Shown here: one piece after another, positions 22,756 to 29,850 of the stretch | Layout: every line of letters starts with the position of its first letter | How positions within the stretch are numbered: position 1 is the first letter of the stretch | NCBI GenBank assembly: GCA_900316235.1 | Contig: ONCC01000018.1 | Span: 1-43,492, forward strand | DNA: 43,492 nt | From: an uncultured Bacteroidales bacterium | Lineage (GTDB): Bacteria; Bacteroidota; Bacteroidia; Bacteroidales; P3 | Direction: 5' to 3' | The notes under the pieces: generated by a model | Told to the model about the DNA's origin: nothing | The model's input: only the letters and a program-made list of their open reading frames with translations | Databases searched by the model: none | Program-made: the position numbers and the translations under genes

Positions 22756-22911
22756 GCAGGCCGTGTCCCCTCTTTAGCAGCCAGAGAGGCAAGAGTTGGT
22801 TGTTGAGTAGCAGAGTTGTTGTCAATGTGGCATTTGTAGTAAATAGCAGTAGAAGAGCAAAGAAGCCGTAGTTGGTAAATAAGTATCGGGGCCAGGCAGA
22901 AGCCTCACATC

Positions 22912-23020
22912 GCCGATGATACTGTATCCTCGACTTGGCCCGATGTGTGGGAACTCATCGGGTCTCGGCTCGCAGATTCACTGAATCTGCTCATGTGTGG
23001 AAAAGTAAGTCGCCGCCCAT
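22912..23020 (+). pseudogene. Aberrant 5S rRNA 3' half with expanded helix IV region
   Basis: GCCGATGATACTG (22912-22924) corresponds to GCTGATGATACTG of the true 5S (349-361), and 22996-23020 is identical to its last 25 bases (370-394). Between these blocks the true 5S has 8 bases but this copy has about 71, containing two hairpins: CCCGATG/CATCGGG (22939-22962) and GCAGATTC/GAATCTGC (22972-22990). No 5S 5' half is visible upstream, so it cannot make a normal 5S. It is followed by its own terminator. It could be a decayed rRNA gene, a recombination scar, or part of a novel RNA. Confidence 0.75.
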
Positions 23021-23026
23021 CTTTTT

Positions 23027-23057
23027 AAAGGAGTTCCGATAAGGGACTCCTTTTTTT
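23027..23057 (+). terminator. Terminator after the 5S-like remnant
   Basis: GGAGTTCC and GGGACTCC pair (one G-U) around GATAA, followed by seven T. The layout matches the true rRNA terminator at 402-432, but the stem sequence differs. Confidence 0.85.
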
Positions 23058-23082
23058 GTTTTGTCGTTTGGGGTGATTTTTG

Positions 23083-23090
23083 TATCTTTG
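23083..23090 (+). promoter_or_regulatory. Promoter -7 box of a decayed gene
   Basis: TATCTTTG then CAAA and ATG at 23095. The start codon lies about where transcription should begin, so the message would be leaderless or nearly so. Confidence 0.6.
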
Positions 23091-23094
23091 CAAA

Positions 23095-23387
23095 ATGAAA
23101 ATGATTGTCAGGATGAGATATAAGCTGTTGATTATATGTGCGCTGATGGCTCGATGAGCTTCAGCGACAACACTTTTACCACTGACCAGTGGAATTCCAT
23201 GGAAGCTGCTGGCGCCATCTTCCTCCCTGCTGTCCACAATACGGGTGGTGAAGGACACTATTGGTCCTCTACTTCATCCAACGATACGGAGGCAAAGCGC
23301 TTCTACTTCAGTGTCAGCGAACTCTATACTACTAACTCTGAACCTAAAACCAACACCTGCTCTGTCCGTTTGGTGAGAAGCAATTGA
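23095..23387 (+). pseudogene. Decayed surface protein with a C-terminal FISUMP-like fragment
   Basis: Starting at the ATG at 23095, a signal-peptide-like MKMIVRMRYKLLIICALMAR is followed at once by a stop. In another frame, 23136-23387 encodes a fragment typical of the C-terminal end of Bacteroidetes FISUMP/DUF1566-like surface domains: WNSMEAAGAIFLPA, GHYWSSTSS, and CSVRLVR just before the stop. The two parts suggest a large internal deletion with a frameshift that joined the secretion signal to the domain's tail. The parent protein would have been an exported or lipid-anchored surface protein. A promoter is still present. Confidence 0.65.
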
Positions 23388-23417
23388 ATCTTTTTTAAAG
23401 AACTGGAGATAATTTCG

Positions 23418-23425
23418 TATTTTTG
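23418..23425 (+). promoter_or_regulatory. Promoter -7 box of the lipoprotein gene
   Basis: TATTTTTG followed by CAACG, 54 bases before the ATG at 23480. Confidence 0.7.
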
Positions 23426-23479
23426 CAACGATAATTGAATATTGAATAAATAGTACAAATATTTAAAAACTACATTATT

Positions 23480-23920
23480 ATGAAGAAATTTCTTTCTCTG
23501 GCCTTTCTCTCTGTGGCCATGATAGCTGCTGTCTCCTGCTCGAAAGATGACGACAAGAAGACAGATTCCCCCTCCATTAAGGGTACTCTATGGGAAGCCG
23601 ATGTGAATTATACCAACGTTCCGGTGCTTGGCTCGGGTACCCTCCAGCTGGAGCTCTTTTTCAAGAACGAGACTCTTTGCCGTGTGGATGCCGACCTTCC
23701 CGCGGGAATCCAGATGGCTTTGGCGGCTCTCGGTATTGGGAACCTCCAGCCGGGGGATTATCCCTACACCTTCGACGGCACGAAGGTGACGATTCAGATT
23801 GGCGGCAGTAACTTTGAACTCGACTATACGGGCAACACCCTTGTTTTTCACATCCCCGACCAGTACAGCGCTGTTGTTACTTACCTTGGGGGACCCGATG
23901 TGGTGTTCAACAAGCAATAA
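23480..23920 (+). CDS. Small lipoprotein with surface-export signal
   Basis: 146 residues. The signal peptide MKKFLSLAFLSVAMIAAVSC ends in a lipobox Cys at residue 20, followed by SKDDDKK. Acidic residues right after Ser-Lys are the pattern of Bacteroidetes lipoproteins exported to the cell surface. The mature part is a short beta-rich domain (KGTLWEADVNYTNVP, TLQLELFFKNETLCR, YPYTFDGTKVTIQIGG) like small lipocalin-type domains of unknown ligand. It is single in its transcription unit, with its own promoter and a shared terminator. Confidence 0.85.
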   Translation: MKKFLSLAFLSVAMIAAVSCSKDDDKKTDSPSIKGTLWEADVNYTNVPVLGSGTLQLELFFKNETLCRVDADLPAGIQMALAALGIGNLQPGDYPYTFDGTKVTIQIGGSNFELDYTGNTLVFHIPDQYSAVVTYLGGPDVVFNKQ

Positions 23921-23923
23921 CCT

Positions 23924-23958
23924 AAAAAAAGGCCGCAACGTCGTTGCGGCCTTTTTTT
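23924..23958. terminator. Bidirectional terminator between convergent genes
   Basis: GGCCGCAAC and GTTGCGGCC form a perfect nine-pair stem with a 3-base loop, flanked by A7 on one side and T8 on the other. It serves the lipoprotein gene and the minus-strand gene ending at 23958. Confidence 0.93.
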
Positions 23959-24728
23959 TATCTCTGTGTGGGGAACTGCGGTGTTGCTTTTAGGAATGCC
24001 TGGTAGTCGTCAATCATTCCTTTGTACATCTCTTTGCGGCTGTAGACGTTGTAGTTGGGGTGGTACTGCTTCACCACCAGCACATTGGCCTTGGGGGAAT
24101 AGAAGCAGTGGGGGTTGACCTGCTCGAGGTCGGAGTAGACGTGCTTCTGCAAAAAATCGACCATGATGCCCTGACCGCCGATGCAGAGGATGATATCGGT
24201 GTTGTACATGGTGATTTGTTCCTTCAGCAGGTCGGCGTAGTTGTCCATATATTTTTGGAGGACGGCATTGCTGGCGGCCTTCATGTCGGGCTGTTTCTTG
24301 CAGTTGATGCGGACGATGGGCGCGTTCTCATAGAATCCCTGCAGGCGCGTCGGCAAATCAGCCTTGTGGAAAGGTATCACCTTCCGCTCCGGAATGGTCA
24401 ATAGGCCGTAAGCCCACAACTCGAGGTTGGGGAAGAAGCGGAGGGCAGTGCGATTGGTGAGGCGTGGGGAGGGGACGCGGCCGCTTTCGGCGCGGAGATC
24501 CCAGCAGTCCTCTTCGTCGAGTTCCTTGGTAAGCACCATCAGACGCATGCCGGCGTCGTTCCATAGCTGTTCCTCGTTGGCGGGGCGGTGGACTTGGTTC
24601 AGGCCGTCCCACCAGATTTCTCCGCGGTAGAGGAGGCCGTCTTTGGCGATGAGGTCGGCGTCGTGGAGCTTGCGGGCACGCTGGGCCCACTTGGTGAAGA
24701 ATTTTTCTTCTCGGTCTTTGTAGGTCAT
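23958..24728 (-). CDS. Uncharacterised protein, possibly uracil-DNA-glycosylase-like fold
   Basis: 256 residues, soluble, no signal. It begins MTYKDREEKFFTKWAQRARK. Notable segments are GEIWWDGLNQVHRPANEEQLWNDAGMRL (split here as WWDGLNQVHRP and NDAGMRLMVLTKELD), IILCIGGQGIMVDFLQ near 200 and KANVLVVKQYHPNYN near 228. The arrangement of a buried strand with GG followed by a late HPNY/HPS-like segment faintly recalls uracil-DNA glycosylase-fold proteins, but the typical GQDPY-type motif is not visible. Treat the function as unknown. It has its own minus-strand promoter at 24778 and shares a terminator with the lipoprotein gene. Confidence 0.7.
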   Translation of the reverse strand: MTYKDREEKFFTKWAQRARKLHDADLIAKDGLLYRGEIWWDGLNQVHRPANEEQLWNDAGMRLMVLTKELDEEDCWDLRAESGRVPSPRLTNRTALRFFPNLELWAYGLLTIPERKVIPFHKADLPTRLQGFYENAPIVRINCKKQPDMKAASNAVLQKYMDNYADLLKEQITMYNTDIILCIGGQGIMVDFLQKHVYSDLEQVNPHCFYSPKANVLVVKQYHPNYNVYSRKEMYKGMIDDYQAFLKATPQFPTQR

Positions 24729-24777
24729 GATGATTCAGATAATAGTTTATAGATAAGATCTATAGTTTTTCAATTTG

Positions 24778-24785
24778 CAAAATTA
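24778..24785 (-). promoter_or_regulatory. Promoter -7 box, minus strand
   Basis: CAAAATTA is TAATTTTG on the minus strand, fitting TAnnTTTG, 50 bases before the start at 24728. Confidence 0.5.
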
Positions 24786-24894
24786 CGTTTTTTTTTGCAA
24801 ATGGCCAAAAATATTTTTTGGAGCACACTTTTTTTTGTGCTTCTGCGTTAATGAGATAAAGAAAAATGCAGGCGAGACGCCTGCGCACCCAAAG

Positions 24895-25566
24895 ATGAGG
24901 AGAAGATACATCCTGACGTTTTTTATGATGCTCATTGTGAGCTTCCCCGGGTTGCAGGCACAGTGGAAGGGGAGTTTGAGTGCGGGAGTGGCCTTTCCGG
25001 CGGGAGCCACAGGCAACGCCCCGAGGCTTTCGACGAGCTTCACGGCGGGCATTCGGGCGGTGTGGATTCCCGAGCGTATGCCGTTGGGATTGACGGCGAT
25101 GCTCGACGGGTTCCACTGGCTGAAGGGGGAGCACCCCGACCGCTCGGCAGTGCCGATGGACGAGGAGTTACACACCTTCCGCGCCCTTCATTTCCCGCTT
25201 ACCGTGGGACTTTGGATACCATTTGCTTCTTTGCATAATACGTTGAATGCGAGTGCATATATTGCCGTTGGTGGCTATTGGCGCAACATGACCTGCCAGC
25301 GGATGGCCGCACCCGGGGTGATGGACGACATGGAGGAGAGTGGATGGGGTGTGGCCTGGAAGGTGGGGATGGAGATAATCTATAATGATCGATTCAGCTT
25401 GGGTATCAGCTATCTTGCCTGTGGCAATCCCTTTGCTACTGGCGGCGACCCGTTGCCGGCCGGGACGGGCATGATAGAGAACGGCATCCGCCGTTCGCAA
25501 CCCTCCCTCGATGGCTACGGCCAGGGGTTCTTGTGTGTCATCCTAGGCTACTGGCTAACGAGATAG
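24895..25566 (+). CDS. Probable outer-membrane beta-barrel protein
   Basis: 223 residues from the ATG at 24895, chosen because it is immediately followed by a signal peptide (MRRRYILTFFMMLIVSFPGL, cut near LQAQ); the frame stays open for 40 codons upstream. The mature protein has alternating strands ending in aromatic or Gly turns (WKGSLSAGVAFPAG, FTAGIRAVWIPERM, ALHFPLTVGLWIPF, SAYIAVGGYWRNM, RFSLGISYLACG) and a last strand GFLCVILGYWL, as in small OmpW/OmpA-like barrels. No ligand can be inferred. Neighbours do not clarify its role. No clear -7 box is seen for it. Confidence 0.75.
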   Translation: MRRRYILTFFMMLIVSFPGLQAQWKGSLSAGVAFPAGATGNAPRLSTSFTAGIRAVWIPERMPLGLTAMLDGFHWLKGEHPDRSAVPMDEELHTFRALHFPLTVGLWIPFASLHNTLNASAYIAVGGYWRNMTCQRMAAPGVMDDMEESGWGVAWKVGMEIIYNDRFSLGISYLACGNPFATGGDPLPAGTGMIENGIRRSQPSLDGYGQGFLCVILGYWLTR

Positions 25567-25647
25567 TTTTCTGTTAATTTTTGTTAAAATTAAACCCAAA
25601 ACCTGACTTGGAAACACAAAAAATCGGGTTTGGGCTAAGTGGCTATA

Positions 25648-25719
25648 AACCAGTTATCAAGTCCCTACCAACTCCTAACCAACTCCTACCATGGTAGGAG
25701 TTGGTAGGGTGATGGTAGG
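25648..25719. repeat. Dispersed palindromic repeat, copy 1
   Basis: A 72-base unit with a perfect 28-bp palindrome at 25678-25705 (centre CCATGG) and GATGGTAGGGT tandem copies after it. A second copy with about seven differences is at 38157-38228. Both are intergenic. Confidence 0.85.
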
Positions 25720-25770
25720 GTGATGGTAGGGATTTTTTTGCTTGTTTGTAGAAGGATGAAATAATTTTTT

Positions 25771-25778
25771 TATCTTTG
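25771..25778 (+). promoter_or_regulatory. Promoter -7 box directly before an RNA methyltransferase start
   Basis: TATCTTTG, then only five bases to the GTG at 25784. Transcription would start at or next to the start codon, so a leaderless message is likely. Confidence 0.65.
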
Positions 25779-25783
25779 CAAGC

Positions 25784-26587
25784 GTGAAAATTATCAAGAT
25801 TGACAGTTTGGAGGTGCCGGAGGTGGCTGTTTATGCGCATCTTACGGAGGCACAATTGCGTTCGCGTTTGGAGCCAGAGAAGGGTATTTTCATTGTGGAG
25901 AGCGAGAAGGTGATACGTGTGGCGCTGGCGGCGGGCATGAAGCCGCTTTCTTTTTTGTCGGAAAGTAAATATATAGATACGCAGGTGCGCGCGATGTGTG
26001 AGGAGTATAGGGTGGGGGAGGAGGTGCCGGTGTATACCGGTGAGCGCGAGGTGCTTGCAGGGTTGACAGGATATGAGTTGACGCGTGGAGTACTGTGTGC
26101 AATGAAGCGTCCGGAGGCGAGGGGAGTAGCGGAGGTGATTGGCAATGTCCGCCGTGTGGCGGTGATGGATTCGGTCGTCAATTCGACGAATACGGGAGCC
26201 ATCTTCCGTGCGGCGGCGGCCTTGGGTGTTGATGCACTGTTGCTTACGCGCACCTGCTGCGACCCGTTGAACCGTCGTGCCTGCCGCGTGAGCATGGGTA
26301 CTGTGTTCCAGATTCCGTGGACGTGGCTCGACCACTACGGGCAGCTGAAAGATTTGGGATTCAAGACGGTAGCACTGGCACTGACCGACCGGTCGGTGAG
26401 CATCGACGACCCTTGCTTGAAGGAGCCCGAGAAGCTGGCCATCATCATGGGAACGGAGGGTGACGGCTTGAGCGACAGCGTGTTGCGCCAGTGCGACTAT
26501 GTGGCCAAGATCCCCATGCAGCGTGGCGTGGATTCTTTGAATGTGGCCGCTGCCGCCTCGGTAGCTTTCTGGGAACTGCTTCACTAA
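25784..26587 (+). CDS. SpoU/TrmH-family RNA 2'-O-methyltransferase
   Basis: 267 residues from a GTG. The N-terminal ~110 residues are a substrate-binding domain (EKGIFIVESEKVIRVALAAG). The SPOUT domain has all three motifs: NSTNTGAIFRAAAALGVDA near 131, LAIIMGTEGDGLSD near 212, and IPMQRGVDSLNVAAAASVAF near 244. These bind S-adenosylmethionine through the trefoil knot and methylate a ribose 2'-OH in tRNA or rRNA; the target is not determined by sequence. It stands alone, with a promoter at 25771. The start is fixed by the promoter spacing. Confidence 0.93.
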   Translation: MKIIKIDSLEVPEVAVYAHLTEAQLRSRLEPEKGIFIVESEKVIRVALAAGMKPLSFLSESKYIDTQVRAMCEEYRVGEEVPVYTGEREVLAGLTGYELTRGVLCAMKRPEARGVAEVIGNVRRVAVMDSVVNSTNTGAIFRAAAALGVDALLLTRTCCDPLNRRACRVSMGTVFQIPWTWLDHYGQLKDLGFKTVALALTDRSVSIDDPCLKEPEKLAIIMGTEGDGLSDSVLRQCDYVAKIPMQRGVDSLNVAAAASVAFWELLH

Positions 26588-26636
26588 GGACTCGATTGTC
26601 GGCGAAACGAACCTACATTGACGTCGAGGTAGGTGC

Positions 26637-27740
26637 CTATTGACACAACTGATAGAGATGGCCAGGGAGGGTTCGCACCACCTTGGCCATTTCCATGTTG
26701 AAAAGGATGGAGGCAGCTTTGGGGAGTGAGAAACCGACGGCGGAGGCTATCTCCTCGAGAGTCTGGTGGTCGCAGGTTTTCAGGTGGTTGACTATTTTCT
26801 GCTCGTCGGACGAGAGTTTGGGCATTTCTTTCATTTCACTCATGGATAGTTGTTTGCCCATGAGAGGCCAGCCGAGTTGGAAGGCGATGTCGTCGGCGTT
26901 GCGGACCAGGAGTGCGCGGTTGGTGGCGATGAGGTTGTTGGTACCCCGAGAGTAGGTGTCGGAGAGGCGTCCTGGGACGGCAAAGACCTCGCGTTGATAG
27001 CTGGCAGCGATGGCGGCAGTGATGAGGGCTCCGCCTTTCTCGGAGGCTTCGACGACGATGGTGGCGTCTGCCAGGGCGGCGATGATGCGGTTGCGGGCGG
27101 GAAAGTAGCGGGGATTGATGGCTGTTCCAGAGGGGTATTCGGTGACAAGGGCTCCGCCATTCTCAAGGATGCGTTTGGCTAGAGGTCGGTTCTCGGCAGG
27201 ATAGATCTGGTCGAGACCATGCCCGAGGACGGCGACGGTGGGTAATCCGTAGTCGAGGGCGGCGGTGTGGGCAGCGGTGTCGATTCCGTAGGCGAGACCG
27301 CTGATTATAGGGGTGTTGTAAGGTTTTAGTTCGTGGATAAGACGGTCGGTGTTGTCGCGTCCATAGGGGGTGGCGCGGCGGGTGCCGACAACGGCGATGG
27401 GGCGTTCGGGATTGAGGTTGGCAGAACCGAGGATATAGAGCAGGGCGGGACAGTCGTCAGTCTCGTCGTGGTTGAGTCGCTCGGGGTAGTCGGGGTCGGT
27501 GAAGAAAAGGGGTCGGATATGGTTTTGCTCACAGAAGCGCAATTCTTCCTCAGCACGGTTAAATCCACTCTTATTGAGAATATTGTCGAGGACAGATTTG
27601 TGTGTGCCGAAAGCATTCTTGAGTTCGGATTTGGGCAGGGAGAAGATGTCCTCGTCAGGATAGAGGTCGACGAGGCGACGGATGGAAGTGTTGCCGAGTC
27701 CGGGGGTGAAGGAGAGGGCTATCTGTGAGAGTGTTTCCAT
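26637..27740 (-). CDS. dprA: DNA-processing protein DprA/Smf
   Basis: 367 residues. An N-terminal helical SAM-like region (about 1-90) is followed by the Rossmann-like DprA domain: [15 protein letters not shown] near 115, [15 protein letters not shown] near 144, [15 protein letters not shown] near 170, [24 protein letters not shown] near 197 (PRNR-type FPARNR), [12 protein letters not shown] and VFAVPG. A winged-helix C-terminal domain follows ([10 protein letters not shown]...[12 protein letters not shown]). DprA protects incoming single-stranded DNA and loads RecA during natural transformation. The Nudix gene overlaps its start by 22 bases in the same direction, so the two are coupled. Confidence 0.96.
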   Translation of the reverse strand: METLSQIALSFTPGLGNTSIRRLVDLYPDEDIFSLPKSELKNAFGTHKSVLDNILNKSGFNRAEEELRFCEQNHIRPLFFTDPDYPERLNHDETDDCPALLYILGSANLNPERPIAVVGTRRATPYGRDNTDRLIHELKPYNTPIISGLAYGIDTAAHTAALDYGLPTVAVLGHGLDQIYPAENRPLAKRILENGGALVTEYPSGTAINPRYFPARNRIIAALADATIVVEASEKGGALITAAIAASYQREVFAVPGRLSDTYSRGTNNLIATNRALLVRNADDIAFQLGWPLMGKQLSMSEMKEMPKLSSDEQKIVNHLKTCDHQTLEEIASAVGFSLPKAASILFNMEMAKVVRTLPGHLYQLCQ

Positions 27741-28237
27741 TGTTCTGCGAGGGTTTTAAGGGTGCCGTAGGATTGGGAGAGGCGGCGGTGCCATTCGTCC
27801 GGGGAGACCCAGCAACCGGCGGTGATGCCTTCTTCCTGCTGCGGTATAATATCTTGTTTTTGTGCTGTCATGGGGAACCAAGAGGTCTGTTTGAGGTGCC
27901 ATTTGTGAGGGGGAGGGTTGGGTCCTTTGAACCAGATTTTGGGAGCACGGAAGAGGTGGTAGGTTTTTATAGGAGAGAAAGGATAATTGTTTAAAGGAGA
28001 GGGGAGGATACCGGTTTCTTCGTGGACTTCGCGGAGGGCGGCGTCGAGGAGGGTCTCGCCGGGCTCGACCTTGCCTTTGGGGAGGTCCCATCGGCCGTTG
28101 CGGAGGATGAGGAGCATGGTGCCATCGGGAGCGAAGATGATTCCGCCGGCGGCTCGGACGTAGCACATGTGTCGTTTGAGGAGGCGGAGGAGCCAGAGGG
28201 GAAGGTTGAAGGTGTGATATTTATAGCTGATAAGCAT
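27719..28237 (-). CDS. Nudix hydrolase
   Basis: 172 residues. A full Nudix box is present: [20 protein letters not shown] then TGI at about residues 55-77 (G-x5-E-x7-R-E-x2-E-E-x-G). [19 protein letters not shown] precedes it as the first strand. It hydrolyses a nucleoside diphosphate linked to another moiety; the substrate is unknown. The N-terminal 20 residues ([14 protein letters not shown]) are hydrophobic and may be a peripheral helix. It overlaps dprA by 22 bases and follows the META-domain lipoprotein gene after 12 bases; all three are on the minus strand. Confidence 0.93.
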   Translation of the reverse strand: MLISYKYHTFNLPLWLLRLLKRHMCYVRAAGGIIFAPDGTMLLILRNGRWDLPKGKVEPGETLLDAALREVHEETGILPSPLNNYPFSPIKTYHLFRAPKIWFKGPNPPPHKWHLKQTSWFPMTAQKQDIIPQQEEGITAGCWVSPDEWHRRLSQSYGTLKTLAEQWKHSHR

Positions 28238-28249
28238 GGAATGATGGGA

Positions 28250-28702
28250 TTATTGGAGTTCAAATTGGAGGAGGGTCTTGTTTTTGTTGCCGAGGGAGAG
28301 GGTGGTTGTGGAGAGTGAGAGTTGGGTGCATTTTTGGAGGGTGGCGAGGTATCGTTTTTCGGCGTTCATGAGGGCTTCGGGGCACTGGGTGTTGGAGGGT
28401 TGTAAATTGCTAATGATCAAGCGGGAATCGTGGAGACTATAGTCGGCAGTATAGGTGTTGCATTGGGCTTGACCGTGGAGGGAGGCGGTTTTGGGATTGA
28501 AGATGAGGGTGATGGGGGACGATGAGGGGGCAAGGGGGCGGCCCTGGATGGCTACGAGTTGCCATACCTGGTCTTTTGTCATACGTTCCCGTCCGCCTGC
28601 GGCGTCCACTTCCTCTATCTTAGAGGAGGAGTTCAGGCTGGTGCAGGAGATCTGGATCAGTACCAAGAGAACCATCAGGAGTGTTTTGGAAATGTTTTTC
28701 AC
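28250..28702 (-). CDS. META-domain (HslJ-like) lipoprotein
   Basis: 150 residues from a GTG at 28702. A TTG further upstream would overlap the -7 box and is rejected. The signal MKNISKTLLMVLLVLIQISC has a lipobox Cys at 20. The mature part is a META/DUF306 domain: WQLVAIQGRPLAP, ITLIFNPKTASLHGQAQCNTYTADYSL and the CPEALMNAEKRYLATLQKC block with LLQFEL at the end. Such proteins are periplasmic or membrane-anchored and linked to stress or heat-shock functions; the exact role is unknown. It is the first gene of the lipoprotein-Nudix-dprA unit, divergent from the glycosyltransferase. Confidence 0.88.
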   Translation of the reverse strand: MKNISKTLLMVLLVLIQISCTSLNSSSKIEEVDAAGGRERMTKDQVWQLVAIQGRPLAPSSSPITLIFNPKTASLHGQAQCNTYTADYSLHDSRLIISNLQPSNTQCPEALMNAEKRYLATLQKCTQLSLSTTTLSLGNKNKTLLQFELQ

Positions 28703-28729
28703 AGCGTTTGTTGATAAAAAATTCGACTG

Positions 28730-28737
28730 CAAAGATA
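28730..28737 (-). promoter_or_regulatory. Promoter -7 box of the META lipoprotein-Nudix-dprA unit
   Basis: CAAAGATA on the plus strand is TATCTTTG on the minus strand, 27 bases before the chosen GTG start. Confidence 0.7.
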
Positions 28738-28770
28738 CGAAATGTTTTTGAATTACGTTATAATAAAGTT

Positions 28771-29850
28771 TTGAAAGGGGAGAAAAAGATAAGGATTGCG
28801 ATGGCGGTGACGAATGATTTGGTTACCGACCGGAGGGTGATGCGCCATGCAGAGGCGTTGCGCGAGGTGGGGTGTGAGGTGATTCTTATCGGCCGCAAGG
28901 AGCTGGCTGTGAGAATGAAGAAGAGCTGGGAGTTCTATGTGGAGTATAATGTGAGGTTGTTGTGGCGGCTGCTGCGGACGCGGTGCGATGTGGTGTGGGC
29001 GAACGATACGGACACGCTGTTGGCCTGCTACATTGCTTCGCGTCTGAAACGTTTGAAGCTGGTGATGGATGCGCACGAGCTATTCCCCGAAGTGCCAGAA
29101 CTGGTGGGCCGCGAGAGGGTGAAGCGTGTGTGGGAAACGTTGGAGCGGAGGCTAATGCCGAAGTGCGACGGGTTGTTGACGGTGTGCCAGAGCATTGCCG
29201 ACTACTATCGGCAGAAATATGGAGTGGAGATGAGTGTGGTGAGGAACATTTCGAGTGAAAAATTAAAAGTGAAAAGTGAAAAGTGTGCTGGCACAATGAA
29301 AATGTTGTTGTACCAGGGGTGTGTGAACAAGGGCAGGGGTGTGGATTGGGCGATAGACGCGCTGGAGTGGCTGGAGGATTGCCGACTGGTGGTTGCCGGT
29401 GGAGGAGACCTGCTGGAGGAGATGAAGGAATATGCGAAGAGCAAGCCGTGGAGTGACCGAGTGGAGTTTCTGGGTAGGCTGATGCCCGAAGAATTGAACA
29501 AGTTGACACCTCAGGCGAGCGTGGGATTGGTGATGTTGGAGGATATGGGGTTGAGCTACCATTTCGCGTTGCCGAACAGGATAGGGGATTTTGTGGCTGC
29601 TGGGGTGCCGATGGTGGTGAGTGATTTGCCGGAGATGGCAGGAGTTGTGAGGAAGTTTGGAGTGGGGGAGGTGATTGAAGGTGAAAGGTCGAAGGTGAAA
29701 GGTGAAAGGTGTGAGGCGAAGGCGCTGGCGGAGGGGGTGAAGAGGGTGCTGGCGAGGGAGTGGAAGGAGGATGATTTCGCTGCAGCGCGAGCTGACATGA
29801 ATTGGGAGAAAGAGAAGAAAAAACTGATAAAAATTATTGAAACGATATGA
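28771..29850 (+). CDS. Group 1-type (GT4-like) glycosyltransferase
   Basis: 359 residues from a TTG at 28771; ATG at 28801 is an alternative but would remove the first strand (KKIRIAMAVTNDLVTDRRV). The N-domain has VWANDTDTLLACYIAS and MDAHELFPEVPELV. The C-domain has LLYQGCVNKGRGVDWAI, LVVAGGGDLLEEMKE, EFLGRLMPEEL and the donor-site region PNRIGDFVAAGVPMVVSDLPEM. A sugar acceptor is not predictable. Two stretches are encoded by tandem repeats: SEKLKVKSEKC (29254-29285) and EGERSKVKGERCEA (29677-29712). Both lie in surface loops between domains or near the end. Its stop overlaps the signal peptidase start (ATGA). Confidence 0.88.
   Translation: MKGEKKIRIAMAVTNDLVTDRRVMRHAEALREVGCEVILIGRKELAVRMKKSWEFYVEYNVRLLWRLLRTRCDVVWANDTDTLLACYIASRLKRLKLVMDAHELFPEVPELVGRERVKRVWETLERRLMPKCDGLLTVCQSIADYYRQKYGVEMSVVRNISSEKLKVKSEKCAGTMKMLLYQGCVNKGRGVDWAIDALEWLEDCRLVVAGGGDLLEEMKEYAKSKPWSDRVEFLGRLMPEELNKLTPQASVGLVMLEDMGLSYHFALPNRIGDFVAAGVPMVVSDLPEMAGVVRKFGVGEVIEGERSKVKGERCEAKALAEGVKRVLAREWKEDDFAAARADMNWEKEKKKLIKIIETI

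Noticed and set aside
28681..28770. Longer N-terminus of the glycosyltransferase
   Set aside because: It would overlap the divergent lipoprotein gene and its promoter, and the extra residues (FWKCFSQRLLIKN) do not look like a signal or family start.
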